A stretch of 64,000 bases of DNA from Cladopsammia gracilis (taxonomy: Eukaryota; Cnidaria; Anthozoa; Scleractinia; Dendrophylliidae), in the NCBI GenBank assembly GCA_022457155.1, contig JAJGOT010000321.1:151001-215000 (forward strand). Reading direction: 5' to 3'. A program made the position numbers and the translations under genes. The notes beneath the pieces were generated by a model. It did not search any database, was not told where the DNA came from, and saw only the letters and a list, made by a program, of their open reading frames with translations. This document shows positions 1-11,304 of this stretch, piece after piece. The first letter of the stretch is position 1. Every line of letters starts with the position of its first letter.

Positions 1-582
1 AGTATTCGATACACTCCTGATATTGGCTTTTAACAAGGCTAAACGTAGCCGACAAAATCACGGTACAAGTCTCTATTTCATAGGTTTTGGTACATTGAAT
101 CTGTTACAACTACCAGCCTTTTGGAGAACATGGCACCTCCTGGAAGTCCGGAAAAAGGCCATTTTTGCAACATGATTATCTAGAAAGTTTTATTCTGTTT
201 GTTTTAAAACTGTTCAGGCAAGACTTCCACACACTGTACATGGTAATTCTGTCTATTGTTATTATCCCAAAACTCCTGGTTCGATACTTTATAACGAATA
301 GCGAACTGCATGTGCCGATTGACTTCGAAGTCTACCGGAATTGTGATACGAAAGCTGAACTTGTCGGTTTTTCCGTCCGAGCAAGACGACATGTAATCAC
401 CCCATACATCCCGATATGACTCCCAGCCATCAAGCGTGAATCGCACAGTCACCTCCTTAGCGTACGATAAATTTTTCACTCGAATAAGTCCAGTAACAAC
501 AAAGTTCTCGCACGCAATGTTCTCGAGGCAGACGTTCTGGCCATGCACCCGCTCCACGAAACCATCCATTCTCGAAGGTACA
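1..582. repeat. Segmental duplicate of 1665-2246
   Basis: The first 582 bases match 1665-2246 almost base for base, including the CBM21 3' half and its downstream flank. The match may continue to the left of the window. The break near 582 falls inside the coding sequence of the full-length copy. Confidence 0.9.
204..569 (-). pseudogene. Truncated PP1 glycogen-targeting subunit, CBM21 half only
   Basis: This minus-strand ORF of 121 codons encodes a CBM21 glycogen-binding domain ending in a WDNNN..NY segment. Its protein is identical to residues 86-206 of the gene at 1869-2489. The first ATG matches an internal methionine of that gene, and an in-frame stop (594-596) lies just upstream, so the RVxF PP1-docking region is missing. 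Homology to the full copy stops near 582, where the sequence switches to DNA resembling 4945-6125. The poly(A)-type AATAAA follows the stop on the minus strand (189-194). Family knowledge: CBM21 binds glycogen, while the RVxF motif recruits PP1. This copy could therefore at best bind glycogen without PP1. It is probably a very recent partial duplication; an assembly duplicate cannot be excluded. Confidence 0.75.
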
Positions 583-1664
583 ACAACCTGGAGTCAGGTG
601 ATGTTTTTATAATTTATCGACGAGTTTGGTGACAATCGGTTTGTAAACAACAAATAGTAAACAACATCTGTACCAAGATGTACAGAAATAATGGCTGCAG
701 GCAAGATTAATTTAAACGGGTCCTTCTGTGAGTATCGGAACACATTGTATTTCAATGAGGATTTGGTCTTTTTTTTATCTTGTTTTGGAGTTATATTGTT
801 TTCTGTCTTTTCTATCTTTTGTGTTATGCCATTCGTTCTCCGGTCATGTTATTTCTCTAAGCGTAGAGATGAGTCCACCGCGGTCAGCGTTTTTCGTTTT
901 ATTTAGTGGGATTTTATTTAATATTAAATGGAAATATGGGCAAGGATGTATATAAAAAAAAATAGTTGACGTTACTATCTTTTAATTTTTCTCAAAATGA
1001 TGAGCTTTTTTCCGTTGAAAACTGACCAAAACTCTTTGTGTCTGATCAAAATTATGTTGGCAAATGGTGCCGACAATTCTGCAGTTCACAGTTTTTAAAC
1101 GCTTAAAACTTTTTTGGTAAACTTTCAAAACGTTTGGTAAATTGACAGTGTATTGGCAATATATTAAACGTTAAACAGTGAAAATGACAACCTTAACTGG
1201 TATGTGCTTTGCTTAACTTTTGCAAATTTCTCTCGTTTGTTCGCGGTTAAAGAGATGAGTAACGACATCATCTCACTGAGGCAACGCTGTTAATCAATCA
1301 TATTGGAAAAAAATTATTTTCACTAAACCTTATACCAGAAACTTTAATATTGAATTTAATTAATTATAAATATTGGGATTTAATGTAAATGTGTGTCAAC
1401 GTTTGATACTTATTTGTGGAGTTGAACCAGAAGATGTTGAATCCACCAAAGCATTGTTTAATTAATGAGCATTTACGCAAAGCCTTAACGTCAAACCAAC
1501 TGGACATATATAATCAGTGTTTACTTTTATTTTTCCAGTTTACTCGAGCTCCATTAAACAGTCCACACAAGCGTGTGTTTATATTATAACAAAATAATTT
1601 ACAATGTTAATAATCTTATACTTTTTTTTTTCAGTTTCACTTCTCATGCCCTCGTTATTTTAAA
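583..1664. repeat. Non-coding spacer paralogous to 4945-6125
   Basis: From about 585 to 1500 the sequence aligns with 4945-6125. Shared stretches include a segment starting 'acctggagtcaggt' and another starting 'tcactaaacctta'. This copy lacks the SINE and the LINE fragment present in the other, so it acts as the empty-site reference for both. No convincing coding region was seen. Confidence 0.75.
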
Positions 1665-1868
1665 GAGTATTCGATACACTCCTGATATTGGCTTTTAACA
1701 AGGCTAAACGTAGCCGACAAAATCACGGTACAAGTCTCTATTTCATAGTTTTTGGTACATTGAATCTGTTACAACTACCAGCCTTTTGGAGAACATGGCA
1801 CCTCCTGGAAGTCCGGAAAAAGGCCATTTTTGCAACATGATTATCAAGAAAGTTTTATTCTGTTTGTT

Positions 1869-2489
1869 TTAAAACTGTTCAGGCAAGACTTCCACACACT
1901 GTACATGGTAATTCTGTCTATTGTTATTATCCCAAAACTCCTGGTTCGATACTTTATAACGAATAGCGAACTGCATGTGCCGATTGACTTCGAAGTCTAC
2001 CGGAATTGTGATACGGAAGCTGAACTTGTCGGTTTTTCCGTCCGAGCAAGACGACATGTAATCACCCCATACATCCCGATATGACTCCCAGCCATCAAGC
2101 GTGAATCGCACAGTCACCTCCTTAGCGTACGATAAATTTTTCACTCGAATAAGTCCAGTAACAACAAAGTTCTCGCACGCAATGTTCTCGAGGCAGACAT
2201 TCTGGCCATGAACTCGCTCCACGAAACCATCCATTCTCGAAGGTGCAACAAAGCGGGGCAGCAAACATTTCATTCGCCTCCGCCGCAGACAGTTTCCGTT
2301 TACATCGCAACGGTTTCTCCATGCTTCAACGACGCCACGTAAGTCGCACAAATTGTCTTCACTGCTACATGGAGTAATGGTTTTCACAAACTCGAGCTTC
2401 AGACCGACCAGATCTGCAAAGGAAACTTTTTTCGCCCTTGAGGTCGGACTGGTTGGCATGGAACCTTTTGCTTGCACGTTCGGCTTCAT
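1869..2489 (-). CDS. PP1 regulatory subunit 3-like glycogen-targeting protein (RVxF + CBM21)
   Basis: Single-exon ORF of 206 residues. Residues 20-24 read KKVSF followed by AD, a good RVxF-type PP1-docking motif. A CBM21 domain runs from about 88 to 200. It includes a segment ending VRFTLDGW (about 128-134) and the sugar-binding-type WDNNN..NY motif at 186-194, in which the glycine of the usual WDNNxGxNY is replaced. Family knowledge: PPP1R3 proteins tether protein phosphatase 1 to glycogen and promote dephosphorylation of glycogen synthase and phosphorylase. The length is short compared with muscle R3A and closer to the R3B/R3C type. AATAAA on the minus strand lies 10 bases past the stop (1854-1859). 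The start is the first ATG giving the RVxF region. Which vertebrate paralogue it matches cannot be told. Confidence 0.85.
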   Translation of the reverse strand: MKPNVQAKGSMPTSPTSRAKKVSFADLVGLKLEFVKTITPCSSEDNLCDLRGVVEAWRNRCDVNGNCLRRRRMKCLLPRFVAPSRMDGFVERVHGQNVCLENIACENFVVTGLIRVKNLSYAKEVTVRFTLDGWESYRDVWGDYMSSCSDGKTDKFSFRITIPVDFEVNRHMQFAIRYKVSNQEFWDNNNRQNYHVQCVEVLPEQF

Positions 2490-3382
2490 GGTTGCACGAC
2501 TCTCAATTAATGACTTTATTTTCAGTTGTCAGATGCTGATGGGTTATTAATAGGCACTAAAACTTCGTGGATCGCGGGCAATTTCGTGGTCGTTCGGCCG
2601 AATTCCGGCCGCTGATGTCAGCCTCGCTTCGGTATTCAGTGTCTAAAATAATCGAACGAAAAGATTTCGACTATAATCGGGACGATTGGCACGTGCAACG
2701 CAAAAAACCATTTTTAATCTGACAGACGGGTTGTATTTTTAATCTGTTCTACGATATTTCTTAAAAAGCGTCAACTAAAACTTAAATTTGTACTTACCAG
2801 TTTCCTGGAGCTTTTTCGTTCTTCCTGCAACTGATCTCCCTAGTTGAAACAACTATTTTCCAAGCGCACTTTTTCTAACTCTTGGCGCCTTGGCGCGCGA
2901 GAGAGATTTAAGAGTCTGTGACACCGGAGTTGTATATTTATAGCTGTTCTTGACAAGCCGTGCGTAAATTCATGCATCAGAAAACACGATCGTCGCTGCC
3001 AAAAATAAGCTTGAGACCGTGAGGTTTGGCTGATGACAGCACGGACACCTTGCTTCAAAGAAATACTACAAAACCCTCGGCGTATGAGTGTATTGATGGT
3101 TGTGTTATATAGTAAAAAATTATCGCTCATATGCAAATTTTATTGAAACGGAAACAACACCGCCACAAATGATGTCCCATTTATGACGTCACGCGACTGT
3201 GTCGTGCGGTCAAGAACGTATGAAGTCGTGCGTGGAAAAGAGTCGGGACCTGCAATGCGAAATATTTATAAGACTGCGGTTCCTCGCATATAACGTTTAA
3301 CAGAAATCGGTTGATTCGTAAGGAAATGCAAACTTTCCTTAGGATGGAAAATGAAGCTTATTTTGTATACCGCAAGATTATA
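2490..3382. other. Upstream flank of the CBM21 gene, no gene seen
   Basis: This probably contains the promoter of the minus-strand gene ending at 2489, but no clear TATA element was found. Short open frames here have no recognisable domain. Confidence 0.4.

Positions 3383-3451
<69 letters not shown>
3383..3451. repeat. (AAT)n microsatellite
   Basis: About 23 uninterrupted AAT units. The asparagine run in the overlapping open frame is an artefact of this repeat. Confidence 0.97.
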
Positions 3452-3452
<1 letters not shown>

Positions 3453-3510
3453 TTATTGGTGACGGTTTTGTGCGCAAAAGTAATTCGGAAAAGGTCTACA
3501 TTGTTTAAAA

Positions 3511-4735
3511 GTTATTAGCGGAGCACTTGCCAGGCCGAAGGCCTGGCTGCGCAGCTCCATACTCATAGAACCGATGCTCTTCATTTTTCATGGTCATGGC
3601 TAGCGGAATGTTTCGCGGGCGCGCGTGTGCCCGACGCCGCCCTCCGCCGTCGCGCAGGACTAGCTTGCCTTCGCGCAGGACTAGCTCGCGGGCGCGTATG
3701 ACGTCGGAACAAATGCGCGTACGACGTCATGTTGAAACCAAAGCGAGGCTTTGTTTTTCGCGCGGTTACACGGCCGAATGTCACGTCAGCTAGAAAAACA
3801 CTTTGATGTTTTACTGTGAATTTACTAAGCGGAGAAAACCGTTTAAATTAAAGGCGTTATTTCCCTGAATATTTCGCGGTTTGCTACTCAAGACAAGGAT
3901 ACTAATTAAGGGATACTCAGAAGCCGCTTTAGTGTAAAAAGACGAGCTTTCAGGGATAAAATCCTGTTTTTTATCAATGCGGGAGATGTTTGTTTTCTAC
4001 GGATTTCAGAACCAGAAGCGGAGATTTGAATTTCCAAGCAAGCGAGGGACTAAAGGTAAAACAGATTACTGTTTTCGATGAGAATTTATGTTGATATCAA
4101 TCTGTGAGTGACTTTTTATTGGTGTTATTGTTAGTTTTGGAGAATTGATTTTAAAACGTGCTTGAATTCAGTTGTATCGATCTCTTGAATTTCATCGAAG
4201 AAAGCTTGAACTCGATGAGCTATAATTAAATGGCATTGAAATGGTACGCGTTTTGCTTTTAAACGTAAACTAATGGAGATTTCAATAAATTTTTTCGAAA
4301 GAAGATTGTGTTGTCCATTTTTATGTGTTTGTTCATTCATTAGATAGATTTAAAAGCGATTTTATATAAACAAAACAAGACTGATTTTATAGTACAGTTC
4401 CATCTTCACTCACATCGCCTTATGCAAATATGTTTGTGTATTTTTGCAATTTCTAATTTTCAAATCAGTTTCTCTAGCAATTTTTGACAAACAAAAACTG
4501 TATTTTATTCGAAAAGTAGTGGTACTAGTTATTCCAGACAGAGAAAAGTTGTTTTTGTGAACTTTTGTACGGTCTATAAAAATGTACTGTGCAGACGGTC
4601 GCGTAATACTGTTTTTGAGAATTGCTAAAATTGAAAATAGCCCGTTCGTCAATCTTAATTCTTGTGCTTCCAACCTTTCACCTTAGTTAAGCTTGTTCAA
4701 AGTGCGACGCTGTTAGGCTTGGGCTATCTATATAT
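3511..4735. repeat. 1.2 kb dispersed repeat, copy 1
   Basis: Matches 48340-49520 in direct orientation, from the 'agcggagc' start through a GC-rich segment with repeated 'cgcgggcgcg' to the 'ggctatctatata' end. The two copies differ by small indels and substitutions. No coding capacity was recognised. The identity of the element is unknown; a non-autonomous transposon is likely. Confidence 0.75.
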
Positions 4736-5099
4736 ATTAATTAAAAGCGCGCCTGTTTGGTTGAATTTAATGGACAGTGCGTGCCGTTCCTCGCGTTTTT
4801 ACTTTTACGTTTATAATCTGACTTATGCCTCGATCTTTGGCCATCTTTCCCCATCGAAACAACTCGTTTTCCTTCATGGATTATTATGACTTCTTTGGAG
4901 TTTTTTTTAATTGCAGTCGGGACGAGTGATTTTTATAGCCACCTACCTGGAGTCAGGTCATGTTTTTATAATTAATCGACGAGTTTGGTGACAATCGGTT
5001 TGTAAACAGTAAACAGTAAATAGTAAACAACATCTGTACTAACTGATGTACAGAAATAATGGCTCGCAAGATTAATGAAAACGGGTCCTTCTATGAGTA

Positions 5100-5387
5100 A
5101 AGTCGCACTCGGGCCACGATGGCCCACACGGCCGGAGCTTAACCCGGTTTTCGTAGCATGAAGCAACTAGGAATATTACTACTCCCCCCTGGATGGGATG
5201 CTAGTCCATCGCAGGGTTATCCCCAGCATTTTATCGCCGGTGCCCATTTATACACCTGGGTGGAGAGAGACAGTGTGGAGTAAAGTTTCTTGTCTAAGGA
5301 AACAACACGACGGCAGAGACCAGGCTCGAACCACCGACCTTCAGGTTGAAAGTCCGACGCGCTAACCACTAGACCACCGTGCCGCCA
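5100..5387 (-). mobile_element. tRNA-derived SINE with 9 bp target duplication
   Basis: Read on the minus strand, the head has a pol III A box (TGGTCTAGTGGT) and B box (GGTTCGAGCC), followed by a tRNA-unrelated body. The element is flanked by the direct repeat CTATGAGTA (5091-5099 and 5388-5396). The paralogous spacer near 720-735 has the uninterrupted site. A second copy of the family is at 24346-24637. Confidence 0.92.
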
Positions 5388-5599
5388 CTATGAGTACCGG
5401 AACAAATTGTATTTTAATGAGGTTTTGTTTTTTTGGCTTGTGTTGGAGGTCTTGGAGTGGTACATTGTTTTCTGTCTTTTGTTTCTTTTGTTTTAATACG
5501 CCATTCGTTCTCCAGTCATGTCATTTTCCTAAGCGCGGAGCATGAGTAACGACATCATATCGAGGCATCGCTGTCGAGGTTAATCAGATCACATTGGAA

Positions 5600-5942
5600 A
5601 CAAATATAGAGGATGACTATATTCAAATCTCCATGATTATTAATAAAGTATAAGTACATAGATACACTTACTATAGTCAGAGAATCCTTGTCTTAATTCA
5701 ATTTGATCACTTAACTTCTGTGTTTTTATTCATTATTATGTGCAATCTGCAAGGCTTTTCAATAGTATAAGGTTTTTGATTTTGTAGATATTTGTATTTT
5801 TCATGTACTTGTTTTGCCCCGCCCCGATTAGCTTTCCAGCTATTTGCAGGGCAAACAAATCAGTCAACTCTTTCATTATTATACTAATTATACATTGTTG
5901 TTGTTGTTTCTTGTTGAATAAATTGTTGTTGTTGTTGTTGTT
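5600..5942 (+). mobile_element. 5'-truncated LINE 3' end with (TTG)n tail
   Basis: Inserted relative to the paralogous sequence near 1310-1320. It ends in an AATAAA-like stretch and TTG repeats, typical of CR1/L2-type LINE tails. No reverse-transcriptase motif is left in this short piece. Confidence 0.65.
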
Positions 5943-6125
5943 GTCACTAAACCTTACTGACCAGAAACTTGGAATATTGAATTTAATTAATTATGAATGT
6001 TGGGATTTAATGTAAATGTATGTCAACGTTTTATACTTGTTTGTGGAGTTGAACTAGAAGATGCTGAATCCACCAAAGTATTGTTTAATAAATGAGTATC
6101 ATGATTTACGCAAAACTTAGCGTTA

Positions 6126-6332
6126 ACTTTGTTTCTTCACGCCGGCGTATTACAAACGTCGTCTTTGACAACAAAAGCTGTTGATCACTTAATTTTCACG
6201 GTAAAGTACAAAGCCGGTCTCTTTGATCACGTTATAAAAGCCCACAACTTCAAGAGCCATGTTTATGGCATAGTTTATTCAATTTGGATGTACCTTTGAA
6301 AGAACCCAATAAGCATCAATGGTGAAAATCAC

Positions 6333-6397
<65 letters not shown>

Positions 6398-7578
6398 CAA
6401 AATAAAATTGTACTGCTCACTTTTCAATTGGTTATCTAAGTCGGATATACCCCAAAAGAAATGGATTGTTAAAAGCATAACATATTTATTTTGGAACGAC
6501 AGGAAACATTAAACTTGAGATTGCGTTGTATAATAGTTTACATTTTGCAAAAAAACGTCTTTGTTTATGTACCTAGGAATTAATCCTTGAATGAAAATTG
6601 CCCTGTGAGTTTTAGAGTTTTAGTTTTGAAGCCGAATTTCACCCTTTCACTCCCATTGTCAGATATGGAGACATGTAGCGTAGTTCTAAGCTGTAGACGA
6701 AATCCTGTGGTGTGACCATTGAAATAAAACCTCTTTGGCAGTTCTTTCGCATAGTACCATTGGTGTTACATTATTTTAAGAAATGAAATTTGGGATTGTT
6801 TTTTAATTTTGATTTTTGGCATTCTTGGAAACGACCCCTCTGATCTGCTGCAACTATAAAGTAATAATTTCCTGAAGTGTTCTCTGTTTTTACTTATCAG
6901 TCCTTCAATATTAAGTAAACACACGTCGGCATTTGCTAATTGTTTTGACTGAAAATATGACCTATTGACTCCATTTAAATTTTAATGCTTTATTGAGCTT
7001 CATTAAATCCACCACAAACCGTGAAATGCCAATAAAAGTAGCCTGCGTTCAGACGTCTCTTATTGCAGGAAACAGGAGACGTGTACGCTACAACGCATAC
7101 GCGCACTGTCTACTAATTAAAAATGAGAACAACCTAATGAGAGTCCTTATTAAATCTGCTTTTGATGATGCAAAGTGTCAGTAGCGATATGATTAAACAA
7201 CTACTGTATTCATCGAATTGGAGGTGACTAGAGATGGATATTTACCGAATAATAGAAAAGTGTACGGCCATTTTCAGTCTCATGTAGGAGGCTTTAAGAG
7301 TCTTGGACGGAATAAGACGTGTTGGCCAACATTTGTTACGATATTAATAAAACGTCGCGTAACCTCGAGGCATTGACCAGATGCCATGAGAACAATTTCC
7401 TGAATTTTTCATTTTGCGAGAATTCGACTGAAAACAATTGACATAGCAAGGAAGTACTGCTTGAAAATATGAGTACAAGAAGAATGTGGGAGAAGCGATT
7501 AAAACCACACCCATCTATACTCATGCAAGCATTCACGGGTTTTTCTAGGATCCTTCCTATTTATTTTAATCTTGGCTT
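6126..7578. other. Non-coding stretch with (AAT)n and one VNTR-type repeat
   Basis: Contains a second AAT microsatellite (6332-6395) and a degenerate single-unit copy of the TTAA-type VNTR element (about 6642-6832, minus orientation). No gene was seen. Confidence 0.6.
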
Positions 7579-7587
7579 CGATACGTG

Positions 7588-7678
7588 TAGTCTCCCACGC
7601 AGCCGTTATTTGTCTCGTCACGCAATGCTCCTCCCCAGCGTTGCGTGACGAGACAAATGACGGCTGCGTGGGAGACTA
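7588..7678. mobile_element. Hairpin MITE with 9 bp target duplication
   Basis: A 91 bp element made of two inverted arms of about 41 bp, starting TAGTCTCCCACG, around a short loop. It is flanked by the direct repeat CGATACGTG (7579-7587 and 7679-7687). The 9 bp duplication suggests a Mutator-like superfamily. A degenerate relative is at 28638-28691. Confidence 0.9.
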
Positions 7679-7969
7679 CGATACGTGATGTGCGTATCCA
7701 AAGGTTAACCTTTTAAGTGTCAATGTCAACAATCTTTATCGCATGGTTATCGACATCCATAAAAAGGCAATCCGGGCCAGGCATACAATTCTTATAGTAA
7801 TTTGTTCACAATTCATCTTTGGTAATTATTTTCACGATTCGCACGACCTTTTTATACACTTGGCCATATGTCTACAATCTCTACATTGATATTCACGGCA
7901 AGCTGATCACAGCTGATGCTTCAACGGTTGCGGTTATTCAAGGCTAGTTTAACGCTAGTTTCACCGTTC

Positions 7970-8128
7970 GACTCTCAAGAATGCCAAACATAAAAAAAAC
8001 TCTATCCCAAATTTAATTTTGTAAAATATTGAAAAGAACTGTCACCATGTAAAAGTACTGCTGAAGAGGTTTCTGTGAATGGTCACGGCATGGGATTTCG
8101 TCCACAGACTCAAAAGTTAGAACTACAC
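7970..8128 (+). repeat. Single-unit copy of the 84 bp VNTR element
   Basis: Left flank ('ctcaagaatgcc...ttgtaaaatattg') plus one 84 bp-type unit (about 8046-8128), ending at the next MITE. Confidence 0.65.
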
Positions 8129-8153
8129 TACCTGTTAAAGAATTTGTTACTGA

Positions 8154-8576
8154 CAGTCAACTCTCTCTTAACGACCAAGTAAATACCGTTTTGTTTCTCA
8201 GTCAAATACTGTTCTCTTAAGCGACCACCTCCGTTAAGCGACCACTTTTTCCTGCACCAAGGGTGGTCCCTTAGAGCAGTTTTCAATTGAGTGTCGAAAG
8301 TAATTACACAATTGCTTTGGTTTTGCATTGCTACACTTTGTGATTGGCTAAAAAATCTCGCGCCACTTTCTTGACCAATCAGAAGTAAAACCAAAACCAA
8401 TCGTGACTTGCTCGCACGCGTTTTCCGGCGCTTGGCGCCGGCGACATGTAATTGCTTCGAGCTCTGATTGGTTCATTGGATTGTTTACGACTGCTGTGAT
8501 TGGTCAGAGTAATTACTTTGGTTTTGGTTTTTCGACACTCAAATGAAAACTGCACTATTAAAGAGAGAGTTGACTG
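8154..8576. mobile_element. MITE with TIR CAGTCAACTCTCT, host of a nested MITE
   Basis: Inverted ends CAGTCAACTCTCTCTTA and its complement border this element. Another MITE (8274-8555) sits inside it. Confidence 0.75.
8274..8555. mobile_element. Nested MITE with several CCAAT boxes
   Basis: Inverted ends of about 25 bp include GAGTGTCGAAA and TTTCGACACTC. At least five CCAAT/ATTGG pentamers occur inside, in both orientations. Confidence 0.75.
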
Positions 8577-8614
8577 TATTTCGTTTTGTAAAAATAACAA
8601 AAGGCAACAATCTC

Positions 8615-8668
8615 GTTCCAGGGTCCTCTATCTTTCACGAGTGAGAAAGAGAGAGGACCCTAGGAACG
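8615..8668. repeat. Short imperfect palindrome
   Basis: 'gttccagggtcctct' pairs with 'agaggaccctaggaac' around a short loop. It may be a small MITE. Confidence 0.6.
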
Positions 8669-8704
8669 ACGTTGGAAAAATAATTCAATCGAGCACAACG
8701 TCCA

Positions 8705-8889
8705 TTAATAGACCAATTTCGATGCGCGATATACTGAAAATTCATGCTTGGCTCCGAGGCTTGGGGGAATAACACAAAACAAATCACATTAAGGTTCAGC
8801 GTTGAATAATTAATTTCTTTCGTTTTATTACTTCGGCCCAAGCCTCGGTGCCAAGTATGAATTTTAATACATCGAAATTGGTCTATTAA
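8705..8889. mobile_element. MITE with TIR TTAATAGACCAATTTCG
   Basis: The two ends are inverted copies of about 20 bp, and further inner pairing is visible ('ggctccgaggcttggg' with 'cccaagcctcggtgcc'). Confidence 0.85.
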
Positions 8890-9044
8890 AAATACTTATT
8901 TTTTTTAACTGCACAATAGCTTTCATTTCAATGAGTATAGTTTGCGATTTGAAACCACAGTTAATTGAAATAAAATTGTTAGTTAATTTAATTTTGAATA
9001 GTGATATACAGTAATTGACCTAGAACTGAATATTCACTAAGTAT

Positions 9045-9219
9045 AGAGTGTTTTCACATGACGTCACGGCGGCCATGCTGGTGTCCCAAAACAATAAAAT
9101 AGCGGCCATATTGGTGTCCCAAGCTAATCCTGTGGGGATTGAACTCTTTTCTAATGCAAACACTGTTTTTGTTCAAATAAATTAGCATAGCTGCAGACCA
9201 CGTGAGTGAAAACACTCTA
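9045..9219. mobile_element. MITE with TIR AGAGTGTTTTCAC
   Basis: Ends AGAGTGTTTTCAC and GTGAAAACACTCT. The inside has two 'gcggccat...ttggtgtccca'-type repeats and a TGACGTCA site. Confidence 0.85.
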
Positions 9220-9333
9220 TTAACTACTTGAACGGTAGCCTCAGGTATTTTTAAGGACCTTAAACTTAAAGCGACATGCCAGCAGTTGTTTCAAGTCGAT
9301 CCGGCCTAATTTAGCCAAATTCCATTTTAACTA

Positions 9334-9507
9334 ATAGATTCCATTTTGTCGTGCGTATGTTCAGCTATAGATTCCGGATGACGTCATCGTATGTGGTTAG
9401 AACAAAGAAGAGGTCAGCGTGCCTTAGGCGAGTTGGTCACTGATGTTCTTACCACGTTTTGACGTCTTCTGTGATCTATAACAAACGCACGGCAAAATGG
9501 AATCTAT
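9334..9507. mobile_element. MITE with TIR ATAGATTCCATTTTG
   Basis: The inverted ends share about 25 bp, including 'gcaaaatggaatctat' at the right. A solitary right end recurs at about 13636-13669. Confidence 0.8.
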
Positions 9508-9849
9508 TTGTTTTATACAATAACGTCAATAACAGGGAAGAAAAACTAGCTTTATAGCACTGGACTGCGATCATAAGTTCGAGGACTTTTTTGTAATTTC
9601 AGCTTTTTCCACGTAAACAAACTGGCTACTTTTCGCCTCGGTTTCAGTCTTTTTTCTAAATTCATGCCAATTACTCTTTATCGAAATAACTTTTCAGACT
9701 TTTGAGTGCATATATTCTGTAGTGTATATTGCAACCATTTTTATAATGGTTGAAATACTGACGAAAATCTTGTTGAAAGAACCATAAAGTAGAATGGCCG
9801 CTGGTAGTTTATTTCACCGGGCGTAAAACCGAACACTGCAGGAACACTG

Positions 9850-10220
9850 AACACTTTGTTTACAATTATTGCTTTATTAGCACATGCGTCTCATATTGTA
9901 ATCGAAATGCAAGAACACTGAATATTGAAAGGGCATAGAACAACTGGCCTTTTCTGGAAATATGAGTCCAATGTAGTATTAAAGATACTCTTCGTGCAAT
10001 GCTGTTTTTAAAAAAACTCAAAATTTTACAAAGACTGTATTTTGCCATCCAACAATTTTGCAGTTTTTGATAGCTGATATAATTCCCTCAAAAATTGTAT
10101 GCAAGAAGTTAAAAACTGCGTAGGTAACTAAGTTTAACAAGCTCGTTCTGTCTTTTGAAGTCGGGTTATATTTAGCAGGATATTTACCTTCTCTAATGAG
10201 ACAAAATGTAAACAATGACG
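9850..10220 (-). mobile_element. Degenerate MITE related to 18168-18583, inverted
   Basis: Read in reverse this resembles the element at 18168-18583, sharing 'atgacgtcagcaa', 'aaaattttgcag'-like and 'gggcatag' blocks. The ends are diverged. Confidence 0.65.
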
Positions 10221-11304
10221 TCAGCAAACATTTACAGTTACGTAATACCGATCATGCACGTACACACCTTTTAAATTTGTATCTACGTTGTATCGGTCCT
10301 AGCTTTTATAGTTTAGTTCAAATAAACGCCGGTGCCGCGAATAAACGCCTGAGGTGTTTAAAACTGGACGTCGTCGTGAACCCGCTGTTTATTCTGTCCC
10401 CGGCGTTTAATCAAGAAAATACGGTATACACAAATACGAATACGAGCGAAGCACGGCCGATAAAAGTGAGAGTGCCGTTGGATATCTTTGAAGCTTTCAC
10501 ACAACTCGGTGCTCATGAAATTCGACGACTCCCTTACGAGTCATTGCAAGCTTGTTTTGATCATATTCACAATCGCATAATCTTCTTGGGGTGGTTTCAG
10601 TTCGCAGCATATATATGCGTATATATATGTAGTTGTCGCGTAAAAACTAAAAAAAATGCACGGGCAAATGCGACGCAAATAGACCCTAAAATAATTACTT
10701 TCGTTTTTTATTTACAAATTTTCATAACACTTGGGATATTTATACTCTATGATATAAATCTAGAGGTCTTATAAATATTGATATGTTCTAGGAAATTACA
10801 ACTGATTCAGTCACCGTTTGTTAACATAAATTTAACGAAGGACTTTCGCAACGCAAAGTTCGGAGAATAACGCAAAAAAATATCTTCAATTTCAACGACA
10901 CAAATGTCTCAAGACTGCTTTTTTCTACTGAGATTGTCTGGAAGTGTTAGGGCGGCTCAGTAGCATTTTGCTATTAATTATCTGACTCCAGATGACATTA
11001 TAAAAACTTGTCCAGCGATATGCGCGATATTGTCTATTTGAATATACAGTACCTCATTTTCCAGTGTCTTGATCATAATCTCGATCTCTTAATTTAATTC
11101 TAAGAATTCGAGAATCAGCTTTTCTCGAAACGAAAATCAAATCCATTGCAGTTTGCCTTGTTATGTTTTAAACAAATGTTTCACAAGTACAATTATCCAT
11201 ATTGTGTTTATAATTGTCGTGCTGTAGAAGCGAAAATAACTCGTAGCTATGCGGTCCGGCAATGCACACATGAAGTGCCGTGGTAATGCAAATAACCAGG
11301 AGTG
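10221..11304. other. AT-rich spacer without a supported gene
   Basis: A 192-codon open frame begins in the MITE at 10196 and crosses degenerate 'aataaacgcc' repeats. It is not accepted as a gene. The rest is the 3' flank of the minus-strand gene ending at 11305. Confidence 0.5.

Larger units (their letters stand above)
4945..6125. repeat. Spacer paralogue of 585-1500, carrying SINE and LINE insertions
   Basis: Aligns with 585-1500 once the two insertions at 5100-5387 and about 5600-5942 are removed. Confidence 0.75.

Noticed and set aside
3311..3508. Polyasparagine ORF
   Set aside because: An AAT microsatellite read in frame.
10196..10774. 192-codon plus-strand open frame
   Set aside because: It starts in a MITE and crosses degenerate 'aataaacgcc' repeat sequence; no domain is recognisable and composition is that of AT-rich spacer.
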